Source of the DNA: Erwinia persicina
GTDB taxonomy: Bacteria; Pseudomonadota; Gammaproteobacteria; Enterobacterales; Enterobacteriaceae
Assembly (NCBI RefSeq): GCF_014838825.1
Contig: NZ_JACYMO010000005.1
Location: 217,195-281,194, forward strand
Length of the DNA: 64,000 nucleotides
Direction: 5' to 3'
Each line of letters starts with the position of its first letter. The stretch's first letter is position 1. The notes beneath the pieces were generated by a model. The model had not been told where the DNA came from and ran no database searches. It was given only the letters and a program-made list of their open reading frames with translations. The position numbers were made by a program, and so were the translations under genes. This document shows positions 1 through 8,625 of the stretch, piece after piece.

Positions 1-104
1 TCAGCACGGAATACAAAGATGTGGTGTCATTTGCCCTGCTGATTGTGGTGCTGCTGGTGATGCCTACCGGTATTCTCGGTCGCCCGGAGGTTGAGAAAGT
101 ATGA
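1..104 (+). CDS. livH: LivH, branched-chain amino acid ABC transporter permease (3' end only)
   Basis: Only the last 33 or so codons are in the window, read from base 3 to a TGA at 102-104. They encode a hydrophobic segment followed by a short polar tail ending PEVEKV, as expected for the last membrane helix and cytoplasmic tail of LivH. The family forms the inner-membrane channel of the leucine/isoleucine/valine importer together with LivM. The stop overlaps the livM start (ATGA), which implies translational coupling. Assignment rests mainly on the livMGF genes that follow. The binding protein genes would lie upstream, outside the window. Confidence 0.85.
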   Translation, partial: STEYKDVVSFALLIVVLLVMPTGILGRPEVEKV

Positions 105-1375
105 AAAAGCTCAACCTGCTGAATGCGGTGATCTCGTCGCTGATGCTGCTGATCCTGGCCGCATTCTTTATGGGGATGCGTCTGGATCTTGACGGCACAA
201 AACTGGTGGTGAATAACGCCGGTGAGGTGCGCTGGAACTGGATTGCACTGGGATGCGGCGTGGTATTTCTGTTCCAGCTGCTGCGCCCGCTGGTGCAGAG
301 CAGCCTGAAAAAAGTCTCCGGCCCGTCGCTGGTTCTGCCCGGGATTGACGGCTCGACACCGAAACAGAAACTGTTCCTGCTGGCGCTGATTGTGGCGGCG
401 GCGGTTTGGCCGTTTCTGGTATCCCGTGGCACGGTGGATATCGCCACCCTGACCTTGATCTACGTGATGCTGGGCCTGGGCCTGAACGTGGTGGTCGGCC
501 TGTCCGGCCTGCTGGTACTCGGCTACGGCGGTTTTTATGCCATCGGCGCTTACACCTTTGCCCTGCTGAATCACTACTACGGCCTCGGTTTCTGGCAGAG
601 CCTGCCGCTGGCCGGCATGGTGGCGGCCGCGTTTGGTCTGCTGCTGGGTTTCCCGGTGCTGCGTCTGCGCGGTGACTACCTGGCGATTGTGACCCTCGGC
701 TTCGGTGAGATCGTGCGTATCCTGCTGCTTAATAACACCGAGATCACCGGTGGGCCAAACGGTATCAGCCAGATCCCGAAACCTTCACTCTTTGGTCTGG
801 AATTTAACCGCAGCGCACGCGATGGCGGCTGGGATACCTTCCATAACTTCTTTGGACTCAAGTACGATCCCAGCGACCGTATTATCTTCCTGTATCTGGT
901 GGCGCTGCTGCTGGTGGTGATCACGCTGTTTGTGATTAACCGGCTGTTGCGGATGCCGCTGGGCCGTGCGTGGGAAGCGCTGCGTGAGGATGAGATTGCC
1001 TGCCGTTCGCTGGGACTCAGCCCGACGCGCATCAAGCTGACGGCGTTTACCATCAGTGCCGCCTTCGCCGGTTTCGCCGGTTGCCTGTTCGCTGCACGCC
1101 AGGGCTTTGTCAGCCCGGAATCCTTCACCTTTGCCGAATCAGCCTTTGTGCTGGCGATCGTCGTGCTGGGCGGGATGGGATCGCAGTTCGCGGTTATCCT
1201 CGCGGCTATCCTGCTGGTGGTGTCGCGCGAGCTGATGCGCGATCTTAACGAATACAGCATGCTGGTGCTCGGCGGTCTGATGGTGTTGATGATGATCTGG
1301 CGTCCGCAGGGTCTGCTGCCGATGAAACGCCCGCATCTGAAGTTAAAAAGTGCGGAAAAAGGAGAGCAGGCATGA
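101..1375 (+). CDS. livM: LivM, branched-chain amino acid ABC transporter permease
   Basis: This 424-residue, very hydrophobic protein has the length of enterobacterial LivM (about 425). The N-terminal 90 residues hold two membrane segments typical of the longer LivM type. From about residue 105 the protein follows the BPD-transport-2 fold with repeated helices. It carries the ABC-contacting loop near residues 290-310 ([14 protein letters not shown]), which docks onto the LivG/LivF ATPases. It pairs with LivH to form the inner-membrane channel. The start overlaps the livH stop and the stop overlaps the livG start, both as ATGA, so the genes form one tightly coupled operon. Confidence 0.95.
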   Translation: MKKLNLLNAVISSLMLLILAAFFMGMRLDLDGTKLVVNNAGEVRWNWIALGCGVVFLFQLLRPLVQSSLKKVSGPSLVLPGIDGSTPKQKLFLLALIVAAAVWPFLVSRGTVDIATLTLIYVMLGLGLNVVVGLSGLLVLGYGGFYAIGAYTFALLNHYYGLGFWQSLPLAGMVAAAFGLLLGFPVLRLRGDYLAIVTLGFGEIVRILLLNNTEITGGPNGISQIPKPSLFGLEFNRSARDGGWDTFHNFFGLKYDPSDRIIFLYLVALLLVVITLFVINRLLRMPLGRAWEALREDEIACRSLGLSPTRIKLTAFTISAAFAGFAGCLFAARQGFVSPESFTFAESAFVLAIVVLGGMGSQFAVILAAILLVVSRELMRDLNEYSMLVLGGLMVLMMIWRPQGLLPMKRPHLKLKSAEKGEQA

Positions 1376-2139
1376 CTCAGCCTCTGTTAGCCGTCAATGG
1401 CCTGATGATGCGTTTTGGCGGCCTGCTGGCCGTCAACAACGTGGAACTGGAACTGCGCCCGCAGGAAATTGTTTCGCTTATCGGCCCCAACGGGGCCGGA
1501 AAGACCACGGTGTTTAATTGCCTGACGGGGTTCTATCGCCCGACTGGCGGCTCCATTCAGCTGGGTGATAAGCAGCTGGCGGGGCTGCCGGGCCAGAAAA
1601 TTGCCCGCATGGGCATTGTGCGAACCTTTCAGCACGTGCGCCTGTTCCGTGAAATGACGGTCATTGAAAATCTGCTGGTCGCCCAGCATCAGCACCTGAA
1701 AAGCGGCGTGTTTTCTGGCCTGTTAAAAACCCCGGCCTTCCGTAAGGCAGAAAGCGAAGCGCTGGACAGGGCCGCCACCTGGTTGGATCGCGTTGGACTG
1801 CTGGCGCTGGCCAACCGTCAGGCCGGAAACCTCGCCTACGGTCAGCAACGCCGCCTGGAGATCGCCCGCTGTATGGTGACGCGGCCGGAGATCCTGATGC
1901 TGGATGAACCGGCGGCGGGCCTGAACCCGAAAGAAACGCACGAGCTGGATGAACTGATTGCCGAACTGCGCAACCAGCACAACGTCTCGGTCCTGCTGAT
2001 TGAACATGATATGAAACTGGTCATGGGTATTTCCGATCGTATTTACGTGGTTAACCAGGGAACGCCGCTGGCTAACGGCACGCCGGACGAGATCCGTAAC
2101 AACCCGGACGTGATCCGCGCTTACCTGGGAGAAGCATAA
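1372..2139 (+). CDS. livG: LivG, branched-chain amino acid ABC transporter ATPase
   Basis: A 255-residue cytoplasmic ABC ATPase that energises LivHM. Visible motifs are a Walker A (GPNGAGKTT, about residues 38-46), the QHVRLF Q-loop region, a variant signature ([12 protein letters not shown], about 155-166), a Walker B ([13 protein letters not shown]) and the switch His in LLIEHDM. The NPKETHEL insertion after Walker B is typical of the LivG subgroup. The first ATG overlaps the livM stop, so the start is well fixed. It works as a heterodimer with LivF, encoded immediately downstream. Confidence 0.95.
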   Translation: MTQPLLAVNGLMMRFGGLLAVNNVELELRPQEIVSLIGPNGAGKTTVFNCLTGFYRPTGGSIQLGDKQLAGLPGQKIARMGIVRTFQHVRLFREMTVIENLLVAQHQHLKSGVFSGLLKTPAFRKAESEALDRAATWLDRVGLLALANRQAGNLAYGQQRRLEIARCMVTRPEILMLDEPAAGLNPKETHELDELIAELRNQHNVSVLLIEHDMKLVMGISDRIYVVNQGTPLANGTPDEIRNNPDVIRAYLGEA

Positions 2140-2140
2140 T

Positions 2141-2854
2141 ATGAGTCAGGCAATGCTTTCCCTGAATAATATCAGCACGCACTACGGCAAAATCCAGGCG
2201 CTGCACAACGTCAGTCTGCATATCAATCAGGGGGAAATTGTGACCCTGATCGGGGCAAACGGCGCGGGTAAAACCACCATTCTCGGCACCCTGTGCGGAG
2301 AGCCGCGCGCCACGGAGGGATCGATTACCTTCGACGGTAAAGACATCACCGACTGGCAGACGGCACGCATTATGCGCGAGGCGATAGCGATTGTGCCGGA
2401 AGGCCGCCGCGTCTTCTCACGTATGACGGTGGATGAGAACCTGGCGATGGGCGGCTTCTTTGCCGAACGCCAGCAGTACCAGCAGCGTATCAAACGTGTC
2501 TACGAGCTGTTCCCGCGCCTCTATGAGCGCCGGGTGCAGCGTGCAGGCACGATGTCGGGCGGTGAGCAGCAGATGCTGGCCATTGGTCGTGCGCTGATGA
2601 GCCAGCCGCGCCTGCTGCTGCTGGACGAGCCGTCGCTGGGGCTGGCACCGATCATTATCCAGCAGATCTTCGACACCATTGAGCAGCTGCGTCAGGAAGG
2701 CATGACGATTTTCCTCGTCGAGCAGAATGCCAACCAGGCGCTGAAGCTGGCCGACCGGGGCTACGTGCTCGAAAACGGTCATGTGGTGCTGGAGGATACC
2801 GGTGCCGCGCTGTTAGCCAATGAAGCGGTACGCAGCGCGTATTTAGGCGGTTAA
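2141..2854 (+). CDS. livF: LivF, branched-chain amino acid ABC transporter ATPase
   Basis: A 237-residue ABC ATPase, the second nucleotide-binding subunit of the Liv importer. It shows Walker A (GANGAGKTT, about residues 37-45), signature TMSGGEQQMLAIGRAL (about 135-150), Walker B (LLLLDEPSLGLAP) and the switch region FLVEQNA. EGRRVF at about residue 87 is characteristic of LivF proteins. The ATG follows the livG stop by a single base. It is the last gene of the operon; a GC-rich hairpin follows at 2861-2887. Confidence 0.95.
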   Translation: MSQAMLSLNNISTHYGKIQALHNVSLHINQGEIVTLIGANGAGKTTILGTLCGEPRATEGSITFDGKDITDWQTARIMREAIAIVPEGRRVFSRMTVDENLAMGGFFAERQQYQQRIKRVYELFPRLYERRVQRAGTMSGGEQQMLAIGRALMSQPRLLLLDEPSLGLAPIIIQQIFDTIEQLRQEGMTIFLVEQNANQALKLADRGYVLENGHVVLEDTGAALLANEAVRSAYLGG

Positions 2855-2860
2855 TCGTGT

Positions 2861-2887
2861 GGGCGGCCCGCAAAAGAGGGGCCGCCC
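2861..2887. terminator. GC-rich hairpin after livF
   Basis: Perfect 8-bp stem GGGCGGCC / GGCCGCCC (2861-2868 and 2880-2887) with an 11-base loop, six bases after the livF stop. There is no T-run, so it is either a 3'-end stabiliser or a member of the recurring GGGCGRCC hairpin family in this window rather than a classical terminator. Confidence 0.5.
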
Positions 2888-3004
2888 CTGCAACAACCTG
2901 ACCCGGGCCGTCCCGTTTTTTGGCTGGCCCTTCACTCTGGTTATTTTTTAGCCACACCTGTATCAACGCCTGCCACGAACTCACCTCCCTCCGCCGTCAC
3001 CTTG

Positions 3005-3057
3005 CTGTCACCCTTCTGTCATAAACCCGTTATTTTTCTGTCATTTTCGCGTGTCAT
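3005..3057 (+). promoter_or_regulatory. PhoB (pho) box array upstream of ugpB
   Basis: CTGTCAC at 3005, CTGTCAT at 3016 and CTGTCAT at 3038 lie on an 11-bp phase (the 22-bp step has a degenerate copy, CCGTTAT, at 3027). A further GTGTCAT lies at 3051. The pho box is two CTGTCAT-type repeats 11 bp apart, and ugpB belongs to the Pho regulon in E. coli. The site starts 117 bp before the ugpB start, suitable for PhoB activation under phosphate limitation. Occupancy is inferred. Confidence 0.8.
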
Positions 3058-3079
3058 GTTACCTCCCGAATAACAGAAT

Positions 3080-3093
3080 GCGCGATATCGCGC
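3080..3093. repeat. Perfect 14-bp palindrome in the ugpB leader
   Basis: GCGCGATATCGCGC is perfectly self-complementary. It lies 28 bp before the ugpB ATG and downstream of the pho boxes, so it is probably transcribed. It may be an operator or an mRNA dimer/hairpin element; nothing in the sequence decides between these. Confidence 0.4.
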
Positions 3094-3121
3094 TTTACAA
3101 TACCGGGTACAGGAAACCGAC

Positions 3122-4438
3122 ATGTCATCATTCGCATTTCGTCACACCGCAATTAGCGTGGTACTGGGTCTGACCTTCAGCGCCAGCGCACTGGCCGCCA
3201 CTGAGATCCCGTTCTGGCACTCAATGGAAGGCGCGCTGGGCGAGGAAGTTAACTCGCTGGCCACCCGCTTTAATGCTGAAAACCCTGACTATAAAATCGT
3301 CCCGACCTATAAAGGTAACTACGAGCAGAGCATGTCTGCCGGTATTGCGGCGATCCGCTCGGGTAAAGCACCCGCGATTTTACAGGTGTACGAAGTGGGT
3401 ACGGCGACCATGATGTCCTCGAAGGCGATTGTCCCGGTCAACGAAGTGTTTAAAAACGCGGGGATCCCGATGGATCCTAAGCAGTTTGTTCCGGCAGTGG
3501 CAGGCTACTACAGTGACGCCAACGGTCAGCTAATCTCCCAGCCGTTCAACAGCTCCACCCCGGTACTGTACTACAACAAAGACGCCTTCAAAAAAGCCGG
3601 TCTTGACCCTGAGCAGCCGCCAAAAACCTGGCAGGATCTGGCGAAATACTCTGCAGCCCTGCGTAAAGCAGGCATGACCTGTGGTTACGCCAGCGGCTGG
3701 CAGGGCTGGATCCAGATTGAAAACTTCAGCGCCTGGCACGGTCTGCCGGTCGCCACGAAAAACAATGGCTTCGACGGCACTGATGCGGTGCTGGAATTCA
3801 ATAAGCCGGTGCAGGTGCGCCATATTGCCCTGCTGGAAGAGATGAATAAGAAGGGTGATTTCACCTACTTTGGTCGTAAAGACGAGTCCACCGCCAAGTT
3901 TTATAACGGCGACTGCGGCATCACCACCGCGTCTTCCGGCTCACTGGCCGATATTCGCAGCCATGCCAAATTTAACTACGGTGTTGGTATGATGCCGTAC
4001 GATCCCACCGTGCCGAATGCCCCTCAGAACGCCATTATCGGCGGTGCCAGCCTGTGGGTCATGAAGAACAAAGATGCCGACACTTATAAAGGCGTGGCTA
4101 AATTCATGCAGTTCCTGGCCAAACCAGAAATTGCCGCGGAATGGCACCAGAAAACCGGCTATCTGCCGATTACCACCGCCGCGTATGAGCTGACCAAACA
4201 GCAGGGCTTCTACGACAAGAACCCCGGCGCTGACATTGCCACCCGTCAGATGCTGAATAAAGATCCACTGCCGTTCACCAAAGGGATGCGCCTGGGCAAT
4301 ATGCCTCAAATCCGTACCGTAGTGGATGAGGAGCTGGAAAGCGTCTGGACCGGTAAGAAAACCCCGCAGGCGGCTCTGGACAGCGCCGTTGAGCGTGGCA
4401 ATCTGCTGCTGCGCCGTTTTGAACAGCAAACCCGATAG
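3122..4438 (+). CDS. ugpB: UgpB, periplasmic sn-glycerol-3-phosphate binding protein
   Basis: A 438-residue solute-binding protein of the large extracellular family 1 (SBP_bac_1), the same length as E. coli UgpB. The first 25 residues form a classical signal peptide with cleavage expected after SASALA. The mature protein begins [14 protein letters not shown], the conserved UgpB start. It captures glycerol-3-phosphate or glycerophosphodiesters in the periplasm and delivers them to UgpAE. It is the first gene of ugpBAECQ and sits behind a PhoB-box array. A double hairpin separates it from ugpA, which could favour extra binding protein over the membrane subunits. RBS AGGA lies before the ATG. 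Confidence 0.96.
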   Translation: MSSFAFRHTAISVVLGLTFSASALAATEIPFWHSMEGALGEEVNSLATRFNAENPDYKIVPTYKGNYEQSMSAGIAAIRSGKAPAILQVYEVGTATMMSSKAIVPVNEVFKNAGIPMDPKQFVPAVAGYYSDANGQLISQPFNSSTPVLYYNKDAFKKAGLDPEQPPKTWQDLAKYSAALRKAGMTCGYASGWQGWIQIENFSAWHGLPVATKNNGFDGTDAVLEFNKPVQVRHIALLEEMNKKGDFTYFGRKDESTAKFYNGDCGITTASSGSLADIRSHAKFNYGVGMMPYDPTVPNAPQNAIIGGASLWVMKNKDADTYKGVAKFMQFLAKPEIAAEWHQKTGYLPITTAAYELTKQQGFYDKNPGADIATRQMLNKDPLPFTKGMRLGNMPQIRTVVDEELESVWTGKKTPQAALDSAVERGNLLLRRFEQQTR

Positions 4439-4445
4439 GATGTGT

Positions 4446-4497
4446 CGGGCGGGTCATTGACCCGCCCGCCAGGGCCGGCCAGAACAACGGCTGGCCC
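4446..4497 (+). terminator. Tandem hairpins between ugpB and ugpA
   Basis: Two consecutive inverted repeats fill most of the gap. The first has a 10-bp stem CGGGCGGGTC/GACCCGCCCG with a 3-base loop (4446-4468). The second has a 9-bp stem with one G-T pair (4472-4480 with 4489-4497). Neither is followed directly by a T-run. Within an operon such structures commonly protect the upstream message from 3' decay or reduce read-through; that role is inferred. Confidence 0.55.
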
Positions 4498-4528
4498 CTG
4501 CAACGTTTTTCGCACGAGATAAACCGCT

Positions 4529-5416
4529 ATGTCCCAACCCCGTCCCGTCTTTCGCGCGAAAGCGCTGCCCTACCTGCTGGTACTGCCTCAGCTGATCATC
4601 ACCATCGTTTTTTTCCTCTGGCCCGCCGGGGAAGCGCTGTGGTACTCGGTACAGAATGTCGATCCGTTTGGCATTTCCAGCACCTTTGTTGGCCTGGAAA
4701 ATTTTACCCGCCTGTTCAGCGATGCTTATTACCTGGACTCGTTCTGGACCACCATCGTCTTCAGTAGCCTGGTTACCGTGATTGGGCTGGTGGTCTCCCT
4801 GCTGTTTGCCGCGATGGTCGACTATGTGCTGCGCCTCAAACGCTTTTACCAGACGCTGATGCTGCTGCCTTATGCGGTGGCTCCGGCGGTGGCGGCGGTG
4901 CTGTGGATGTTTCTGTTCAGTCCGGGCCTCGGTTTGATCACCCATTTCCTGGGGCTGATAGGGTACAGCTGGAACCACGCGCAAAACAGCGGCCAGGCGA
5001 TGTTTCTGGTGGTGCTGGCGTCCATCTGGCAACAGATGAGCTACAACTTCCTGTTCTTCTTTGCCGCTTTGCAGTCGATCCCCAAATCTCTGGTCGAAGC
5101 TGCAGCCATTGACGGGGCAGGGCCGGTGCGACGTTTCTTCAGCCTGTCGCTGCCGCTGATCGCCCCCGTCGGGTTCTTCCTGGTGGTGGTTAACCTGGTG
5201 TATGCCTTCTTTGATACCTTCCCGGTGATCGATGCTGCAACGGGCGGCGGGCCGGTGCAGGCCACCACCACGCTGATTTATAAAATTTACCGCGAAGGCT
5301 TTGCCGGTCTGGATCTCTCCTCGTCATCGGCGCAGTCCGTGGTACTGATGGTGCTGGTGATTATTCTGACGGTGATCCAGTTCCGCTATGTCGAGAAAAA
5401 GGTGCGCTACCAATGA
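4529..5416 (+). CDS. ugpA: UgpA, glycerol-3-phosphate ABC transporter permease
   Basis: A 295-residue inner-membrane permease of the MalF/UgpA type with six predicted helices. The ABC-interacting EAA motif appears at about residues 191-210 ([20 protein letters not shown]). It forms a heterodimer with UgpE and passes glycerol-3-phosphate from UgpB into the cytoplasm. The stop overlaps the ugpE start (ATGA). Length equals that of E. coli UgpA. The start is the first ATG after the hairpin region; the RBS is weak. Confidence 0.95.
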   Translation: MSQPRPVFRAKALPYLLVLPQLIITIVFFLWPAGEALWYSVQNVDPFGISSTFVGLENFTRLFSDAYYLDSFWTTIVFSSLVTVIGLVVSLLFAAMVDYVLRLKRFYQTLMLLPYAVAPAVAAVLWMFLFSPGLGLITHFLGLIGYSWNHAQNSGQAMFLVVLASIWQQMSYNFLFFFAALQSIPKSLVEAAAIDGAGPVRRFFSLSLPLIAPVGFFLVVVNLVYAFFDTFPVIDAATGGGPVQATTTLIYKIYREGFAGLDLSSSSAQSVVLMVLVIILTVIQFRYVEKKVRYQ

Positions 5417-6258
5417 TCGAAAACCGACGCGGGCTGGATATTTTCAGCCATACCCTGCTGGGCCTCGGTATCCTCACCGTGCTGTTCCCGCTGTATGTGG
5501 CGTTTATTGCCGCTACCCTTAGTACGGAGCAGGTGTTTCAGGTGCCGATGCCGCTGATCCCCGGTACCCATCTGTGGGAAAATATTGCCAGCATCTGGAC
5601 CCACGGTGTCGGACAAAACAGTGCGCCTTTCAGCACGTTGCTGATGAACAGCCTGTTTATGGCGCTGGCGATCACCACCGGCAAAATCACCGTTTCCATG
5701 CTGTCAGCATTTGCGCTGGTGTGGTTCCGCTTCCCCCTGCGCAACCTGTTCTTCTGGATGATCTTTATCACGCTGATGCTGCCGGTTGAAGTGCGTATTT
5801 TTCCGACGGTGGATGTGATTGCCGACCTCAATATGCTCGACAGCTACAGTGGCTTAACCCTGCCGCTGATGGCGTCTGCAACGGCGACGTTCCTGTTTCG
5901 CCAGTTCTTTATGACGTTGCCGGATGAACTGATGGAGGCGGCGCGTATTGATGGTGCCAGCCCGATGCGCTTCTTCTGGGACATCGTGCTGCCGCTGTCA
6001 AAAACCAATCTGGCGGCGCTGTTCGTGATCACCTTTATCTATGGCTGGAACCAGTACATGTGGCCGCTGCTGATTGTCAGCGACAGCAAACTGGGCACGG
6101 CTGTCGCGGGCATCCGCAGCATGATTGCCTCCGGCGATGCGGCAACCCAATGGAACCTGGTGATGGCAGCAATGATCCTCACGCTGATCCCACCGGTAGT
6201 GATTGTTTTAGTGATGCAGCGCGCCTTTGTTCGCGGTCTGGTTGAGAGTGAGAAATAA
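5413..6258 (+). CDS. ugpE: UgpE, glycerol-3-phosphate ABC transporter permease
   Basis: A 281-residue inner-membrane permease of the MalG/UgpE type. The EAA loop at about residues 175-195 ([20 protein letters not shown]) is the docking site for UgpC. The start overlaps the end of ugpA and the stop lies two bases before ugpC, consistent with coupled translation and fixed subunit ratios. Length agrees with E. coli UgpE (281). Confidence 0.95.
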   Translation: MIENRRGLDIFSHTLLGLGILTVLFPLYVAFIAATLSTEQVFQVPMPLIPGTHLWENIASIWTHGVGQNSAPFSTLLMNSLFMALAITTGKITVSMLSAFALVWFRFPLRNLFFWMIFITLMLPVEVRIFPTVDVIADLNMLDSYSGLTLPLMASATATFLFRQFFMTLPDELMEAARIDGASPMRFFWDIVLPLSKTNLAALFVITFIYGWNQYMWPLLIVSDSKLGTAVAGIRSMIASGDAATQWNLVMAAMILTLIPPVVIVLVMQRAFVRGLVESEK

Positions 6259-6260
6259 CG

Positions 6261-7331
6261 ATGGCAGGTGTAAGACTTCAGGCAGTAACTAAATCCTACG
6301 ATGGCGTCACGCCGATCATCCAGCCGCTCGATGTCTCGATCCGCGACGGTGAGTTTATGGTGATGGTCGGGCCCAGCGGCTGTGGGAAATCCACGCTGCT
6401 GCGTATGGTCGCCGGGCTGGAGCGCGTCACCAGCGGCGATATTTACATCGACACGCGGCGGGTGACCGAAGAGGAGCCAAAAGATCGCGGTATCGCTATG
6501 GTGTTCCAGAATTACGCGCTTTATCCGCATATGAGCGTGGAAGAGAATATGGCCTGGGGCCTGAAAATCCGTGGCATGGGCAAAGAACAGATCCGCCAGC
6601 GCGTGCTGGAGGCAGCACGCAGCCTGGAGCTGGAAGCGCTGCTGAAACGCCGCCCGCGTGAACTCTCCGGCGGCCAGCGCCAGCGCGTGGCAATGGGACG
6701 CGCTATCGTGCGGGAGCCAGCGGTGTTTCTGTTTGATGAGCCGCTGTCGAACCTTGATGCGCGTCTGCGTGTGCAGATGCGTCTTGAGCTGCAGCAGCTG
6801 CACCGCCGCCTGAACACGACCAGTCTTTACGTCACCCACGACCAGGTGGAGGCGATGACCCTGGCACAGCGCGTGATGGTGATGAATAAGGGCGTACTGG
6901 AGCAGCTGGGAACACCGGTTGAAATTTATGAGCGTCCGGCCACGCGCTTCGTTGCCAGTTTTATCGGTTCCCCGGCGATGAATCTGCTGGAAGGGCGGAT
7001 GAATGCTGACGGTACACGCTTTACGCTGAGTGACAGCATGGCGCTGCCGCTGACAGTGCCGAAAGCAAAATGGGCGGACCGCCCGTTGACGATGGGGATC
7101 CGCCCGGAGCATATTGAGCTCTCTACACAGCATGACGGCGGCATTCCGCTGGTGGTGGAGTTACTGGAGATGCTCGGTGCGGACAACCTCGCCCACGGCC
7201 GCTGGGGTAAGAATAAAATGGTGGTACGTCTGCCGCACTCGGTGCGCCCTGAGCGGGGCAGCACGCTGTGGTTACAGGTTCCTCCGCAGGCGTTACACTT
7301 CTTTGATCATAATGGACAACGGATCGAATAA
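6261..7331 (+). CDS. ugpC: UgpC, glycerol-3-phosphate ABC transporter ATPase
   Basis: A 356-residue ABC ATPase of the MalK/UgpC class. Motifs: Walker [10 protein letters not shown] (about residues 38-46), signature [17 protein letters not shown] (about 135-151), Walker [13 protein letters not shown] and the switch His in [11 protein letters not shown]. After about residue 235 comes the OB-fold (TOBE) regulatory domain found in MalK-like ATPases, with the MGIRPEHI motif. It drives uptake through UgpAE. The last base of its TAA is the first base of the ugpQ ATG. Confidence 0.95.
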   Translation: MAGVRLQAVTKSYDGVTPIIQPLDVSIRDGEFMVMVGPSGCGKSTLLRMVAGLERVTSGDIYIDTRRVTEEEPKDRGIAMVFQNYALYPHMSVEENMAWGLKIRGMGKEQIRQRVLEAARSLELEALLKRRPRELSGGQRQRVAMGRAIVREPAVFLFDEPLSNLDARLRVQMRLELQQLHRRLNTTSLYVTHDQVEAMTLAQRVMVMNKGVLEQLGTPVEIYERPATRFVASFIGSPAMNLLEGRMNADGTRFTLSDSMALPLTVPKAKWADRPLTMGIRPEHIELSTQHDGGIPLVVELLEMLGADNLAHGRWGKNKMVVRLPHSVRPERGSTLWLQVPPQALHFFDHNGQRIE

Positions 7332-8071
7332 TGAATAAAACCTGGCCATACCCGGCGATTGTCGCCCATCGCGGCGGTGGGAAACTGGCGCCGGAAAATA
7401 CGCTGGCGGCCATCGATATCGGTGCGCAGCTGGGGCACCGGATGATTGAGTTTGACGTCAAACTGTCGCAGGACGACGCGATCTTCCTGCTGCATGACGA
7501 TACCCTCGACCGCACCAGTAACGGCTGGGGTCTGGCGGGCGAACAGCCATGGGATAAGCTGGTGCAGCTTGATGCCGGCGGCTGGTTCAGTCATGCGTTC
7601 AGTGACGAACGCCTGCCGCTGCTGGCGGACGTAGCCGCGCGCTGCAGGCAGCATCAGATGATGGCGAATATCGAAATTAAACCGACCCCAGGGCTGGACG
7701 TGGACACCGGCCGGCGGGTGGCGCAGGCCGCCCGCGTGATGTGGGAAAATCAGGAGGCCCCGCTGCTCTCTTCGTTTTCATACCGGGCGCTGGAGGCCGC
7801 GCAGCAGGCGGCACCCGATCTACCGCGCGGTTTACTGCTCGACAGCTGGGACGAGAACTGGCTGGCGATGACGCAGGCGCTGGACTGTACGTCGATCCAT
7901 CTCAATCATAAACTGCTGGATGAGGCGCGCGTCGCCGTGCTGAAAGAGGCCGGGTTGCGGATTCTGGTTTATACCGTCAACAGGCCCGCGCGGGCGCGTG
8001 AACTGTTGCAGTGGGGCGTGGACGCCATCTGCACCGATCGTATTGATATCATCGGGCCGGATTTTTGTTAA
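7331..8071 (+). CDS. ugpQ: UgpQ, cytoplasmic glycerophosphodiester phosphodiesterase
   Basis: A 246-residue GDPD-family enzyme that hydrolyses glycerophosphodiesters to glycerol-3-phosphate and the alcohol. There is no signal peptide, so it acts in the cytoplasm on substrates imported by UgpBAEC. Catalytic motifs are visible: [12 protein letters not shown] (about residues 15-26) with the general acid/base His and metal Glu, then EFDVKLSQD, and [11 protein letters not shown] with the second catalytic His. NIEIKP supplies a further metal ligand. It is the last gene of the operon and is followed by two hairpins, the second a good terminator. Confidence 0.95.
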   Translation: MNKTWPYPAIVAHRGGGKLAPENTLAAIDIGAQLGHRMIEFDVKLSQDDAIFLLHDDTLDRTSNGWGLAGEQPWDKLVQLDAGGWFSHAFSDERLPLLADVAARCRQHQMMANIEIKPTPGLDVDTGRRVAQAARVMWENQEAPLLSSFSYRALEAAQQAAPDLPRGLLLDSWDENWLAMTQALDCTSIHLNHKLLDEARVAVLKEAGLRILVYTVNRPARARELLQWGVDAICTDRIDIIGPDFC

Positions 8072-8077
8072 CGAAAA

Positions 8078-8148
8078 GGGCGGGCCAGCGCTTCGGCCCG
8101 CCCCGGGAGAGAGGCTATTCCGGTCGTCCTCAGAGGACGGCTTTTTTT
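8078..8148 (+). terminator. Two hairpins ending the ugp operon
   Basis: The first hairpin (8078-8086 with 8095-8103) has the stem GGGCGGGCC/GGCCCGCCC. The second (8125-8130 with 8134-8139, CGTCCT/AGGACG) is followed by seven T at 8142-8148 and is a standard intrinsic terminator. Confidence 0.8.
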
Positions 8149-8179
8149 CCCGCTGCCCCTGTGGTGATCGCTGTCAGAA

Positions 8180-8470
8180 TCAATTCTGCTGCAACGGCTT
8201 CACTTGTCCATTGCTGGTGCGCTGGGCGGCGCTGTCGCGCTGCTCCTGCATTTTACGCTGCAAATCCTGCTGCTGGCGCTGCTGATCCTGCTGCAGCTTG
8301 AGCTTCTGCTGTGATTGCTGATTCTGCATATCCTGTTTCAGACGCTGAGTGCTCGGGTTATACCCCTGCTGCTGGGGATCATTATTCGTGTTGCTGTTGT
8401 TATTCAACATGTTGGCCATGCCGGTTAACGGCAGTGCTGCGACCATAATCACTAACCATTTCATTTTCAT
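8180..8470 (-). CDS. yhhA: YhhA-like secreted Gln/Asn-rich small protein (DUF2756)
   Basis: A 96-residue protein with a signal peptide (about residues 1-19, ending LTGMA) followed by a low-complexity tail rich in Gln and Asn. Its place between ugpQ and ggt and its composition match E. coli YhhA, which has no established function. E. coli YhhA is about 146 residues, so this copy lacks the distal third. The mature part is probably disordered and periplasmic. It reads opposite to ugp and ggt. Start at 8470 is likely; an in-frame Met two codons later is possible. Confidence 0.75.
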   Translation of the reverse strand: MKMKWLVIMVAALPLTGMANMLNNNSNTNNDPQQQGYNPSTQRLKQDMQNQQSQQKLKLQQDQQRQQQDLQRKMQEQRDSAAQRTSNGQVKPLQQN

Positions 8471-8625
8471 TTTACGTCCTCCGTGTTACTCCCTTAAGTG
8501 TAAGCCAGCTCTACATCCTCCACTCCAGGAGTGCTCCTGATTTGCGTTAGCATTAGCAATTCATCCCGTTTTGTGTCTATTTATCAATGGCAAACATAAC
8601 GTAAATATAATTAAAGGATGTAACA

